NCBI GenBank assembly: GCA_023014485.1
Contig: JAJOZX010003204.1
Coordinates: 427,001 to 491,000 of the forward strand
Direction of reading: 5' to 3'
Source of the DNA: Bathynomus jamesi
Lineage: Eukaryota > Arthropoda > Malacostraca > Isopoda > Cirolanidae
Length of the DNA stretch: 64,000 bases
In this document: positions 11,601-21,246 of the stretch, one piece after another
Layout of the letters: the number at the start of each line of letters is the position of its first letter
Position numbering within the stretch: position 1 is the stretch's first letter
Program-made: the position numbers and the translations under genes
The notes under the pieces: generated by a model
The model's database searches: none
Told to the model about the DNA's origin: nothing
What the model saw: only the letters and a program-made list of their open reading frames with translations

Positions 11601-11874
11601 GAAGCATTGCTGAATGGCAGCAAGCTGGAGCTGCCTGATCTGCCTTCACATTCTCAGAGTGTTGAAAGGGCCGTGAAGCTGACATTTGAAGCTTCCCATA
11701 CTGTTTATGGACTCGAATCAAGGCACAAACACATTCTGGCCAAAACCCTAAGCCGCCAGATGAGGCCTTCCTTTGCTTCTAAGGACTCTTACAGTGAAAA
11801 TTATGATGATCTTGGGATCCAAATGTGTCTATTTGACTCTCTACATGTTTTTTTAACTTTTTCAATAAAATTGT
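8683..11874 (+). pseudogene. hAT-like transposase F, four exons, internally deleted
   Basis: Exons at 8683-9159, 9383-9619, 9934-11157 and 11478-11874. All have GT/AG borders, and the first three join in phase 0. An acceptor at 8668-8669 suggests an upstream leader exon. The protein begins MGKKRKSAVLTRSDSAKKF, then PPTLRQVIQYS, a Cys-rich segment (DISACTCKL to CTCPP), a charged helix, VCIGVDGKVDKDTLL (candidate first Asp), VLLDNTNTNTGWEGG (second Asp), GPLNHARWLTLAIRLM and SHSQSVERAVKLTFEAS. At about 10583 the frame jumps from HTIG directly to SPIAFTGPLGK, losing the roughly 30 residues where copy E has CLLHLNELP, so the CxxH motif is deleted. A second frameshift lies near 11515. AATAAA occurs at about 11865. 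Confidence 0.8.
11228..11373. repeat. Small palindromic MITE in the last intron of F
   Basis: Arms of about 28 bp (cccgagttctataaatcccc, then ataatcga) face each other in inverted orientation, separated by about 75 bp. It sits wholly within the intron between 11158 and 11477. No target duplication could be assigned. Confidence 0.6.
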
Positions 11875-12654
11875 AACTTTTTTCAGGATTTTTTTATGAA
11901 AATAGCATGTTTTTTTCGGCCGAAAATTGCGAAAATGCGATATTTTTCGGTACGATTTTTTGACGATTTTTGAAACAGTTTCCTCCAAAAACGGTTAAAG
12001 CTAGGGATCTGAAATTTTTTGTCAGTTATTATCATATTAAGCGCTGACTATCTCGGCTAGTCCAAAGTCGATATCTAAAAAAGTGCGGAAAATCAACCTA
12101 CCTTATTAGTCAGATCTACCTTCGTAGTCTTAAGTCTTTGGAATTAGTCCTGAAATGTTTGCAAGCAAAGGTAAATATATTTTGTTTCAGTTATTTTTTT
12201 ATTCTTTCATAAACAAGCAATATGCTTGTCCAAGAGCTAGGAGCTATTTAATTCTGCTTTAATTAAGTTTTACTCTATCACCTAAAGATTTCGTGCTACA
12301 AGGGGTGTTGTAATACCTCATCTGTCCCTTAACCACCCATTGATGGGAGGGGAGAGAGTATTTTGCTGGGAACGGGACTGGTTGTTATATATATTTACCC
12401 TACATTATTATGTAAGCGTTACTGTAGTCTATAACAACAGAATTTATGGTTTAGCATGTGCAATCCAATGTTGGTCTCGATAAGATGGTTCACATTTGGG
12501 GATAAATGGGGGATTTATGACACCCTGTAGTAAGAAAACCATACGTGATAGGGAAAAACTAACTATATTTTTAAGATCAGCGCACTCAAATTATATAGAA
12601 TCACCAACTAGTTTGTAAAAATCGATCGACAACTTTTCAAATGTGTACTGGTTA

Positions 12655-13222
12655 TTAAACCTTTTTAATATTTTTTTATGAGAATAATTTTTAACGTAAA
12701 ATTTACCTAAAATTATTTAAAAAAATTGTTCGAAATGCTTTCCTTCCATTTCAATAACAATTTTTATTTTTGGCCGGAATATGGGAGAACTTAGCAGAGC
12801 GAGTCTACAGGACTAGGATAAAAGATGTCGCTCATTTACGCGAGATCATCATTCAAAAATGGGAAGAGCTTCCACAGGAGCAAGTAAATCGATCCATAGA
12901 TGAATTCCGGCGAAGAATAAAAAAAGTTATTAAAATGGAGGGAAAGCATTTCGAACAATTTTTTTAATAATTTCAGGTAAATTTTGTTAAAAATTATTTT
13001 TATAAAAAAATATTAAAATGGTTTAATAATTTTTGCATGTTAAGTAGAAAAATCATACTCTTTCGTTAAATGTTGATAGAATTTGAATTATTTGATATGT
13101 TAGTCTGAAAACTTGTATGCATATAGATAAATACATATGTTTTATTGTGTAGGAGTTTTATTAAAATTATATGACAAATGTTGATTTTATAGCCTTTTTA
13201 AAATGTACCCTTTTTTATGGCA
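12655..13222. mobile_element. Main body and right arm of the palindromic Tc1-like derivative
   Basis: Continues the left arm at 6174-6363 once ZN copy 1 is removed. Both arms derive from the same 3' end of a Tc1/mariner element: 12655-12765 is inverted relative to 12930-13028, including part of the transposase C-terminal coding sequence, and 13029-13222 is inverted relative to 6174-6363. Total arm length is about 295 bp. It is a fold-back made from one terminus only. Confidence 0.75.
12770..12967 (+). pseudogene. Tc1/mariner transposase C-terminal remnant
   Basis: An open stretch encodes GIWENLAERVYRTRIKDVAH and ends GKHFEQFF at TAA. The same C-terminal design (GIWEMLAEKVYKHKI to GKHIEQFL) closes the DD37D transposase at 40653-41720, so this is a relative of that family. 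The catalytic domain is absent. Confidence 0.8.
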
Positions 13223-13384
13223 CACCCGTTTTATATATATATTATATGTATATTATGGTGGTTCTTATATATAGAGTATAGGAAAAATAAGACTCAAAGA
13301 AAACTGGGCGGCAGCAGGTTTCTTCGAGCACTCAGCTGTGAAAGTTGATGAATGTCTATTGTTGTGCACGGCATTTTTGCCAAT

Positions 13385-14113
13385 CAATTCAATTCAATTC
13401 AATTCTCCAATTCTTCAGCTCCCAGGTAGGCTACTCAGCCTGTCAGTGGAGCCAGCCTCCTTCGCCACTCCGCCCTGTCCAGCAGCACTCCCATTTCTTC
13501 GAGCTCTTGCATGCTGGGCAAGTCGTATCTTCGCAAGCTCTCCTCCACTTCGTCCCTCCATCTCCTTCTCGGTCTCCCTCGCGGTCTTCTGCCATTCGCT
13601 GGTCTCCACTCCCAGCACCTCCTCGCAGTTCTCTCCTCCCCCATTCTCTCCAAGTGGCCCAACCATCTCAATTTGGCAACGTCGATTTTTCTCAAAATCG
13701 GCGTTACTCCCACAGTGGCTCTTATTTCTTCATTCTTTATCCTATATCTTCGTGTCTTTCTCAGAATAGTCCTCAGCGGTCTCATTTCTGCCGCCTGAAT
13801 TCTGCTTCGATCCGCAATGCGTATTTTCCAGTGTTCCGACCCATAAATCAGTATTTGTGTTAAAACAGTTTCGAAGATTATTTTCTTAGTCCCAAGAGGC
13901 ATATGTTCATTGTTCATCTCTCAGTAGCGGGTATAACATTCCGATATTTTTACTAAACTTTGCAATTCTTTCAGTTATTTCTTGTATATTACCGCTTTCT
14001 TTAGTAAACATACTCCCTAGATATTTAAATTTTTCAACATTTCTCATTTCCTTATCTCCTATTTGAACTCCGAATTCTCCTTCTTCTCTTCGACATTTGA
14101 GAATAATGTGCAA
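13385..14113 (-). pseudogene. 5'-truncated LINE ORF2 C-terminal fragment
   Basis: Two overlapping minus frames: 13907-14113 (KFKYLGSMFTKESGNIQEIT) and 13435-13917 (QILIYGSEHWKI, AEMRPLRTILRKTRRYRIKN, KLRWLGHLERMGEERTARR, GRRPRGRPRRRWRDEVEESL). They join after a frameshift near 13910. This is the post-RT region of an arthropod LINE. On the minus strand the 3' end finishes in an (attga)n-like tail (13384-13405), typical of LINEs that end in a short tandem repeat. The RT core is missing. Confidence 0.8.
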
Positions 14114-14486
14114 TGTGAACTTTTTTTGTGTAATATACAGTATATCTATACATAGTGTTTATCATGCTTTTGCATTACTATATTTTGCCTAGTTAGGCCA
14201 AATATAATTTCATTTGTAGTAAAGGTTATATTAGGTGCATTGCGTGTAGTGTAGGCCTACTTTTCTGCTAATTTAACTAAATGTAATTATAATTACAATA
14301 TGGGCTATTCTTATATGTTTTTTGTATAATATGTTTTGGTATGCTTCTGTTCGTGTGTGCTTTTGTATATGATGTTTACTGTACTGCACTGTAGTTTGGT
14401 AATGTATTTCTTATTGATAGGTTTTTGTTATTGAATGTTATGGCTAGTATACGAAGCCGGAAGTAAATATTTCGAATTGGAAGTAC
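14114..14486. other. Non-coding stretch upstream of copy B
   Basis: AT-rich, with no motif I can assign. It presumably includes the leader of hAT-like copy B, but I could not find a TAG-type terminus or an 8-bp duplication. Confidence 0.4.
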
Positions 14487-16656
14487 GAATGATGAGATTA
14501 CTGGAGCTAGATTCCCATCAAACATACAGGTTCTGAAACTGTTTTTTCATTCCCATTCTGAAATGAAACTAACAGTTAGAGAGAGCTCTAGAAAGACAAT
14601 CGATCAAGTACTCACATTTTTACAGAAATCAGCCATTCCTACTACGCCAAAACAGCATGCAGTTTTTAAATTAGAGGTCTCTTCAAAAGATGGAAATGCA
14701 TTTAGAAAAATAAATCACGAAGGTCAGGCGCTCAAATTCGCAAAGAGAAGGAGTTTACAAATTTATTCCTGGAACTTTTTCACATTGCTCATGGGAATGC
14801 GCTCAATCTGATGAAAATTCAGGAAGACAAAGACTTCCTGATTGCACAAAGACAAGGTCGACGAGGATGCATGATATCAGTAAATGAGAAAACCGACAGA
14901 AGGAAATTAGGAAGCAAAAAGAAATCGCCAAATATCAGAAAAGAATTTGAAAAAAATCAAGCAGAGAAACGAAAATATGATGAGATGGCACATTTATTGT
15001 CTTCAACAAGCAGTGATAATGAAATGGAAACAGTGAGTGCGTCTAGTATTCCTGGTCCATCACATGTTACTCCACTCCCAAAGCGAGCTCGAAAGAATGT
15101 AATCACTCCGGAACTTGCCAGTGCACTTCATCGTTGTAAAGTGACAGGAAGGCTGTTCAAAAAGTGTTCATATCACTGCCGCTGCAGCTTATAGCTTAGG
15201 TCAAGATGTTAGTGAGCTTATCATTAATAGATCGTCGATACAAAGAGCAAGAAAATGTCACCGCTCTAATCTGGCAAATAAACTAAAACAAGATTTCCAA
15301 GTGAATGTGCCTCTTATAGTTCATTGGGATGTAAAACTTCTTCCTGGTTTAACAGGAAAAATGACAGTTGATCGCCTTACCATTTTAGTTTCTGGGTCAG
15401 GAGTCGAACAGCTTCTAGGAGAACCAAAGCTAACAAATGGAACAGGAAATGTCATAAGGAATGCTGTATATGCAGCTATTGAAGAGAGGGGTGTCAAAAA
15501 TCAAATTTGTGGCATGGCTTTTGACACGACTGTAGCAAACACGGGGCATAAATCAGGAGCGTGTTGTTTTGGAAAGAAAATTGGGGGAAAAAATTGTTAT
15601 CATTTGCGTCTCGTCACCATGTATTAGAACTTGTTCTCGAAAAAGTGTTTTCACCCAAGATTGAAACACCTTCAGGGCCAGACGTAAAACTCTTTAATCG
15701 TTTTGAAGCTCAGTGGGATCACATCTATCAAAGAAAATTTCGCACGGATTAGATGACAGGGAAGTTACTGTTAAAATCTCAGATAATTCAAAAGAAGCAG
15801 TTCTCGCATTCGCTCAGCGGCAACTTAGAGATTGCAACCTCGCGAAGATTATCGAGAGCTGCTTCACATGACAATTATTTTCTTGGGTGGCATTCCATCA
15901 GGGGGAGCTCGTTTTCGAGCACCAGGAAGACTTCATAGAACACGATGGATGGCACGACTTACTTCTGTACTGTTTCAAGATGTGCATGTTCGGCCGAATA
16001 ACACAATATGATGAACTCTTCAAGATAACAGCAAAAGAGGAAAAAGAAGTTCGTGAACTTCTTTGTTTCGCTATTGGAGGAGGCTACGTCAAAGCCTGGT
16101 TCTCTGCTCCCATACCTGCATCTACTCCCCACAATGATTTGATCTTTTTAGAAAGTATGAAGAAATATTCTGTTATCAATAAGGATGTATGTGAGGACGC
16201 TATCCAAAAGTTTTTTGGGCAACTATGGTATATGAACGAGATGATTGGCCTAGCATCTTTTGACGTATCGATCTCTCTTGATGAGAAAAGAGAAATGCTC
16301 AAAGCACTAAAAGATATAAAAGGATTAAGGAATGCTCTAAAGAGGATTAATTTGCAAGTTTCAGACCTTGAAGCGACTAGGAAGCCCAGTTCATTCGTTA
16401 CGCAACAAACCAAAAACTTTTTCAATATTTTGGGTCTTTCTATTGACTTCCTAAACAAGGTTCCGCAATTCTGGCAACAGGACAAAGACTATAAAGAGGC
16501 CGAGAAAATTGTGAAGGGATTTAAGGTGGTTAATGATGTCGCTGAAAGAGGTGTGGCTTTGATTCAAGAATATAATAATCAAATAACTTGCGATGAACGA
16601 AAAACAAAATTCTTGCTGCATGTAATATCTCATAATAAATCGGAAACTACTTCCTG
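14487..16656 (+). pseudogene. hAT-like transposase, copy B
   Basis: Same lineage as copy A. Readable pieces: GARFPSNIQVLKLFF, EDKDFLIAQRQGRRGCM, the basic linker and NVITPELASALHRCKVTGR, YSLGQDVSELIINRSSIQR, PLIVHWDVKLLPGLTGKMTV (first Asp), GMAFDTTVANTGHKSGAC (second Asp), ASRHHVLELVLEKVF, FRAPGRLHRTRWMARL-like text, a long helical region, and VKGFKVVNDVAERGVALIQE. Frameshifts near 14700, 14800, 15150, 15560, 15750 and 15970. The CxxH cysteine codon is TCT (Ser) in this copy. Frames after 15887 are open to the end. No introns are evident. Confidence 0.75.
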
Positions 16657-17057
16657 ATGACAAAAAATCTACTATGCTTTCAATCCTAAAATGAAATATA
16701 TGTTTAGGTCAATTCAGTTTCTAATTAATCAGTTGTCAATGTCTATTTTAGTTTATGCTGTTTTTTAACTGCTGTTATTTGCCCTTATAGTGCAACGCTA
16801 ATAAAAAATTCGTATATTGACTGTATGTTTCAATAATTAACTAAAATTGAGTCCTTGTGAGGCACCAATAAGAATATTTATATTTAATTGAGATTTTGCA
16901 CGTTTTGTTTTTTTGTCAAGTGGAATATACTGAATGGGTGAGACGGTGAAATTTGCAATCCCTGAAATATTTAGTAAATTCGACTAATATACCATGATAC
17001 AAAATTGACAAAAAGTAGAGAAAAGTAGATAAAAGTAGGTAATGTAGCATCTGATAA
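16657..17057. other. Non-coding flank of copy B
   Basis: No gene seen. It probably contains the 3' part of copy B and its unrecognised right terminus. Confidence 0.4.
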
Positions 17058-17163
17058 ATAATAATAATAATAATAACAATAATAATAATAATAATAGTAA
17101 CATAATAATAATAATCATAATAATAATAATAAGAACAATAATAATAACATAATAATAATCATC

Positions 17164-17196
<33 letters not shown>

Positions 17197-17208
17197 TAAT
17201 AATAATAA
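17058..17208. repeat. (TAA)n microsatellite
   Basis: A near-pure run of taa/ata units with interruptions such as taacat and aatcat. A similar tract lies at 19139-19205 on the far side of the PLE and Helitron. Confidence 0.9.
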
Positions 17209-17514
17209 TCATCTAGTCTTGTTGGGTTTCTTGTTTCGAAGTCGCGTTTGAGAAGTTGCGTTTTGAAATTTTCTGTAGACTTTTCTTTGTGAGCTGTTTT
17301 GTCATAAAGTCTTATGTTTAGAAAATTAGGAAACAGCTGATTATTGAGGCAAAATTTTAGAAAGTCGATATCAGCCTATGTCTTTATAAAGGATTTACAT
17401 TTAATTTCCAATATTCTGAATATTTTTTTATTTTCAGTACTGAGTTTCTTAATAATAATTCTAGATAAGAATTTGCAGTATGCTAAGAATACTGTCTTCA
17501 TTTTTGCTTCTGCT

Positions 17515-17550
17515 GACGCGCTTCGTTCATATACTTTGAACATCTTCAGA
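17515..17550 (-). ncRNA. Hammerhead-like ribozyme core (PLE terminus), variant
   Basis: On the minus strand: CTGAAGA, stem GTTCA/TGAAC, then GAAGC. The usual GAAAC is changed to GAAGC, so it may be inactive. It is the inverted partner of the motif at 18537-18572. PLEs are known to carry minimal hammerhead motifs. Confidence 0.45.
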
Positions 17551-17708
17551 GCTTTATACATAATTTTAAAGTAAAATGGGTTATATATATATTTCTTGAC
17601 TGTAAGTTTGATACAATTTCAAATTAATTTAACACTATTCGAAAGTTCATTAAATTTTATATTAATTTTCGGTTTTTTTCATTTCAATGTAAAAGGCTTG
17701 GGTAATTT

Positions 17709-18324
17709 TTAGTTTATGTACGTTATGTGATGAGTATAAGATTTGAAGGTTTGTGAGATATTTTTTAAATTTAATATTTTATGGTCTACTCTGTAATGTT
17801 CGTTAGTTTTACTTGGACGATATTTATGTTGGTATGATCTCTCTTTAATGTGGTTTGTGGTGTAACCAATGTAAGTCGACGTACAGTCAACTCCAGGACA
17901 TGTAAATTGGTACACCACATGATGTTGCTTATCAGGGTTTTTGTTACGTGTCGAAAAATGGCTTGATATCTTTTTGTTTTTATAGTATATGTTAACATTC
18001 ATAGTTTTTTCTTTATCCATTGTTTTATGTGTCTCTTTAATATATTGTTTAATCTTTTTTCTTCATGTTCTAGTCTTGTTGGGTTTCTTGTTTCGAAGTC
18101 GCGTTTGAGAAGTTGCGTTTTGAAATTTTCTGTAGACTTTTCTTTGTGAGCTGTTTTGTCATAAAATCTTATGTTTAGAAAATTAGGAAACAGCTGATTA
18201 TTGAGGCAAAATTTTAGAAAGTCGATATCAGCCTATGTCTTTATAAAGAATTTACATTTAATTTCCAAAATTCTGAATATTTTTTATTTTCAGTACTGAG
18301 TTTCTTAATAATAATTCTAGATAA
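17709..18324 (-). pseudogene. PLE protein remnant: N-terminal piece plus GIY-YIG endonuclease
   Basis: The C-terminal piece, 17709-18020, carries HHVVYQFTCPGVDCTSTYIG, then YTTNHIKERSYQHKYRP: the GIY-YIG-type endonuclease of Penelope-like elements, with the Cys-containing insertion before YIG. Upstream on the same strand, 18069-18324 reads FLKFCLNNQLFPNFLNIRF and LLKRDFETRNPTRLEHEEKR, which resembles the PLE region ahead of RT. All RT motifs are absent. At least one frameshift separates the pieces, near 18050. Confidence 0.75.
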
Positions 18325-18536
18325 AAATATCTGACAAACCTTCAAATCTTATACTCATCACATAACGTACAAAAACTAAAAATTACCGAAGCCTTTTACA
18401 TTAAAATAAAAAAAAACGAAAATTAATATAAAATTTAATGAACTTTCGAATAGTGTTAAATTAATTTGAAATTGTATCAAACTCACAATCAAGAAATATA
18501 TATATAACCCATTTTACTTTAAAATTATGTATAAAG

Positions 18537-18572
18537 CTCTGAAGATGTTCAAAGTATATGAACGAAACGCGT
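18537..18572 (+). ncRNA. Hammerhead-like ribozyme core (PLE terminus)
   Basis: CTGAAGA (18539-18545) fits CUGANGA. Stem II is GTTCA/TGAAC, followed by GAAAC (18564-18568) and GTC just after, which could be a two-base-pair stem III and a cleavage site. Visible by eye only; activity not tested. Confidence 0.5.
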
Positions 18573-18697
18573 CAGCAGAAGCAAAAACGAAGACAGTATT
18601 CTTAGCATACTGCAAATTCTTATTTAGAATTATTATTAAGAAACTCAGTACTGAAAATTAAAAAATATTCAGAATATTGGAAATTAAATGTAAATAA

Positions 18698-19138
18698 TCT
18701 ATACTATAATAAGAAAGCTGTCCGTCCGTCTGTCTGTCTGTCTGTCCGTCCGTCACACTTTCAGAAATTGTGAGAAAAAATTGTGAGAAAAAAATTCAGA
18801 AATTGTATTACGGACGGCAATGTGAAGCTCAAGATTTTCATGACTGTGTTCTTTTCTGTAGTTTAGTAATGGGGGAAGGGTGGGAGTGGGGGGAAGGGTT
18901 GGGGTGGGCGGAAGGGTGGGGGTGGGGGTAATGGGGGATGGGTGTGGTAATGGGGAGGGGTGGGGGTAATGGGGGAGGGGGTTAGCCCCCAAGTTGTATG
19001 AATGGGGGTGAGGAGGTTTTGGGAGATACCAGATTCAGAAATGTTGACACAATGTGAAGCTCAAAATTTTCACGGCTGGGTTCTTTTTTTGTAGTTTAGC
19101 CTGTCTAACCGTCAGCGAAGTGACGGGAACTGTACTAG
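18698..19138 (+). mobile_element. Non-autonomous Helitron (441 bp)
   Basis: Begins TC (tctatactataataagaaag) after an A and ends CTAG before a T, the classic A|TC...CTAG|T arrangement without target duplication. Ten bases before the end lies the hairpin cgtca-gcgaag-tgacg. Inside are a (GTCY)n tract at 18720-18752 and two direct repeats of about 50 bp (18819-18870 and 19048-19102, caatgtgaagctcaa core) around a G-rich block. No Rep/helicase coding. Confidence 0.85.
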
Positions 19139-19175
19139 TAATAATAATAATAATAGCATAATAATAATCATCATC

Positions 19176-19205
<30 letters not shown>
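19139..19205. repeat. (TAA)n microsatellite
   Basis: taa/aat units directly flanking the Helitron 3' end, continuing the tract type seen at 17058-17208. Confidence 0.9.
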
Positions 19206-19207
<2 letters not shown>

Positions 19208-19401
19208 TTCAGAGACTTTAACAGAAAAAACAGAAATATTTCTGAAAACAAAATAAACTTTAGCAATTCACAGAAATATTTCCTTTCTCTTTCGTGTCGG
19301 TTAATGCAAGAGATAACCTTACTTCCTTACCCTATGTGAAAACAAAGAAAATTATTAGTGATTATTGTTAATATAATGTAAATATATATATACTGTATAT
19401 A

Positions 19402-20896
19402 CAGGGTGTTTGAAAACTTTCTGTACAAATTGTAATGGGGGATAGGCAACACCAAGACAAACCCTTTTCGTCTATAAGTGTATGTCCGCTGACGTCACCA
19501 TTCGGCGCGAGAGGGCGCCGCTGCAATTGGCTAAAGGGTGAAGTGGGTTAGACTCGCGCTTGCAGCGGGCATTCTTAAATCGGACGTAGTACGCGTAACA
19601 TGTTTATTTAAAGAAGGCATGTTTATTTAAAGAAGGTGCTGAAAGTTGCGACCGGTAGCATCACTGCATGCCCGACAGCGTCGAAGCATTGACCGACGTA
19701 CACGAAAGATTCCCGGCATTTCGGGAACAGTTCCAGCGGCGACAGCGATTCTTGCTACGAGGTCTTCTGAGTAAATGGGAGTCTCGTACACGAGGTTCTT
19801 CATGTGTCCCCACAGGAAGAAATCGAGGCATGTTAAATCGGGCGATCTCGGTGGCCAGGCTACGGGCCCACCCCGGCCTATCCATCGGTCCCCAAAAGTG
19901 GCGTTCAGATAATCCCGCACATCGTTGCTAGAGTGTGCTGGGGCCCCGTCGTGTTGAAACCACATTCGTCTACGAATAGCCACGGGAACATCTTCCAGCA
20001 GTTCCGGCAACGTTTCTTCAAGAAATATCCGATAAACCCGCCCGTCGAGTCGGGCAGGCAGCAGGTACGGCCCAATCAACTTGCCATGGACGATACCCGC
20101 CCAAACATTGACGGCGAACCGTTCTTGATGAGCATGCACCCGTGTAGCATGTGGATTTGCGTGCGCCACACGTGAGAATTGTGCATGTTAAACACACCCT
20201 CACGTGTGAAACAGGCCTCATCTGAGAACAGCACATAAGCCGGAAAATTAGGCTGCACCGCTGTCTGCTGCAGAAACCAGCGTGCGAATTCCACACGAAG
20301 AGGGTAATCCCGAGGTTGTAATGCCTGGACTCTCTGACGATGAAACGGATGTAACTGCTGCTCATGCAACACTCTCCAGACCAGGTCGTGGTTCACACCG
20401 AGGATACGTGCAACACCTCGCGTGCTTGCGATTGGATTGTCCTCAAATCGCCGTAGGATTTCTTCTTCCATGTCAGGAGTGCGCACGTTTCTCTCCCGAC
20501 CAGTGTCATGCATGTTTGCATGGAATGTTCCAGTTTCTCGCAGTCGCCGATGCAAATGCGCAAACGTTTGGTGGTTTGGCACACGTCTGTTTGGGAAGCA
20601 CTGTCGGTACAACCTCACAGCAGAGCAGCTCTTCTGTTTCCATTGGCAGCCCCATACACCATATGCATGTCAGCCATCTCAACAGTCGTGAAGCGCTCCA
20701 TGTTACGCGTACTACGTCCGATTTAAGAATGCCCGCGGCAAGCGCGAGTCTAGCCCACTTCACCTTTTAGCCAATTGCAGCGGCGCCCTCTCGCGCCGAA
20801 TGGTGACGTCAGCGGACACACACTTATAGACGAAAAGGGTTTGTCTTGGTGTTGCCTATCCCCCATTACAATTTGTACAGAAAGTTTTCAAACACC

Positions 20897-20899
<3 letters not shown>
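19402..20899 (-). mobile_element. DD41D Tc1/mariner-group element with 200-bp inverted termini
   Basis: 1498 bp between TA dinucleotides at 19400-19401 and 20900-20901, inside TA-rich flanks. The outer 200 bp (cagggtgtttgaaaactttc inward to acgcgtaacatg) is repeated inverted at 20700-20899 with few differences. That is unusually long for this superfamily but known in some DD41D elements. A single transposase remnant lies on the minus strand. Confidence 0.9.
19627..20701 (-). pseudogene. DD41D transposase, frameshifted
   Basis: Starts MERFTTVEMADMHMVYG at 20701, with an early frameshift and stop near 20615. HTH region: MEEEILRRFEDNPIASTRGV, ARILGVNHDLVWRVLHE. Catalytic residues: Asp in YVLFSDEACFT, Asp in MWFQHDGAPAH, and Asp in SPDLTCLDFFLWGH. 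Exactly 41 residues lie between the second and third, hence DD41D. A frameshift at about 20080-20165 splits the first Asp from the rest. The C-terminus GRNFQHLL is intact. Confidence 0.85.

Positions 20900-20901
<2 letters not shown>

Positions 20902-20945
<44 letters not shown>
20902..20945. repeat. (TA)n microsatellite
   Basis: A TA run between the DD41D element and the PLE 3' end. Confidence 0.9.
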
Positions 20946-20950
<5 letters not shown>

Positions 20951-21001
20951 ATGAACAAACACCAGAGAAAATACAAACATCCTTCAAGGTTTAATAGTAC
21001 C

Positions 21002-21036
21002 AACGTTTCGGAATGCACTAATTCCATCTTCAGGGC
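21002..21036 (-). ncRNA. Hammerhead-like ribozyme core (PLE 1, minus arm)
   Basis: Minus strand: CTGAAGA (21027-21033), stem II GGAAT/ATTCC, then GAAAC (21005-21009), followed by GTTGGTA. Identical to the core at 24902-24940 in the opposite arm. Confidence 0.5.
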
Positions 21037-21246
21037 TAAAACAATAAAATTCCAAATCACATACAAAATTACAAAATACAAATTGCTTAATAACAATTTA
21101 AAATAAACTTAAAAAAAAATTATAAAAAGTAGCTAAGAAAATGTAAAACATTAAAACTAAAAGGTAAATAAATGTGAAGTTAAAAAGTTAAAATTATAAA
21201 AAGTAAAAGCATTAAAACTGAAATGTAAATAAAATAAACTAGTACC

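Larger units (their letters stand above)
8275..12105 (+). mobile_element. hAT-superfamily element F, complete ends
   Basis: 3831 bp. Termini are tagggtaggttgatttt at 8275-8291 and its near-perfect reverse complement at 12089-12105 (16 of 17 match). Flanked by an exact 8-bp direct repeat, ttagtcag, at 8267-8274 and 12106-12113. ZN copy 2 carries the uninterrupted site with a single ttagtcag at 30535-30542. An 8-bp duplication, short termini and a CxxH/ARW-type transposase are together diagnostic of hAT. It carries an intron-containing gene and its own small palindromic insertion. Confidence 0.93.
6367..12651 (+). mobile_element. ZN transposon copy 1 (interrupted by hAT-like F)
   Basis: Begins cacccgtctgcatgaaaatc and ends tgtgtactgg. 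Flanked by TTA at 6364-6366 and 12652-12654. Removing it and one TTA reconstitutes the continuous word aaaattattaaacc, present in inverted orientation at the other arm of the palindromic host (around 13020-13037), so the 3-bp duplication is independently supported. Without the 3.8-kb F insertion the element is about 2.45 kb and is highly similar throughout to ZN copy 2 at 28632-31097. The right tip lacks the TG present in copy 2. Confidence 0.8.
17212..18695 (-). mobile_element. RT-less Penelope-like element with repeated termini
   Basis: Structure: a direct repeat of about 257 bp at 17212-17468 and 18069-18324 (nearly identical), and an inverted copy of about 17386-17770 at 18325-18695. Partial direct plus inverted repetition of one end matches the pseudo-LTR organisation known for PLEs. 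Coding is on the minus strand. The N-terminal region (in the 18069-18324 repeat) runs directly into the GIY-YIG part, so the reverse transcriptase is missing. Hammerhead-like motifs occur in both the 17.5-kb and 18.5-kb copies of the terminus. Confidence 0.8.

Noticed and set aside
17058..17208. CRISPR-like or regular spaced repeat array
   Set aside because: Simple TAA microsatellite; the genome is eukaryotic.
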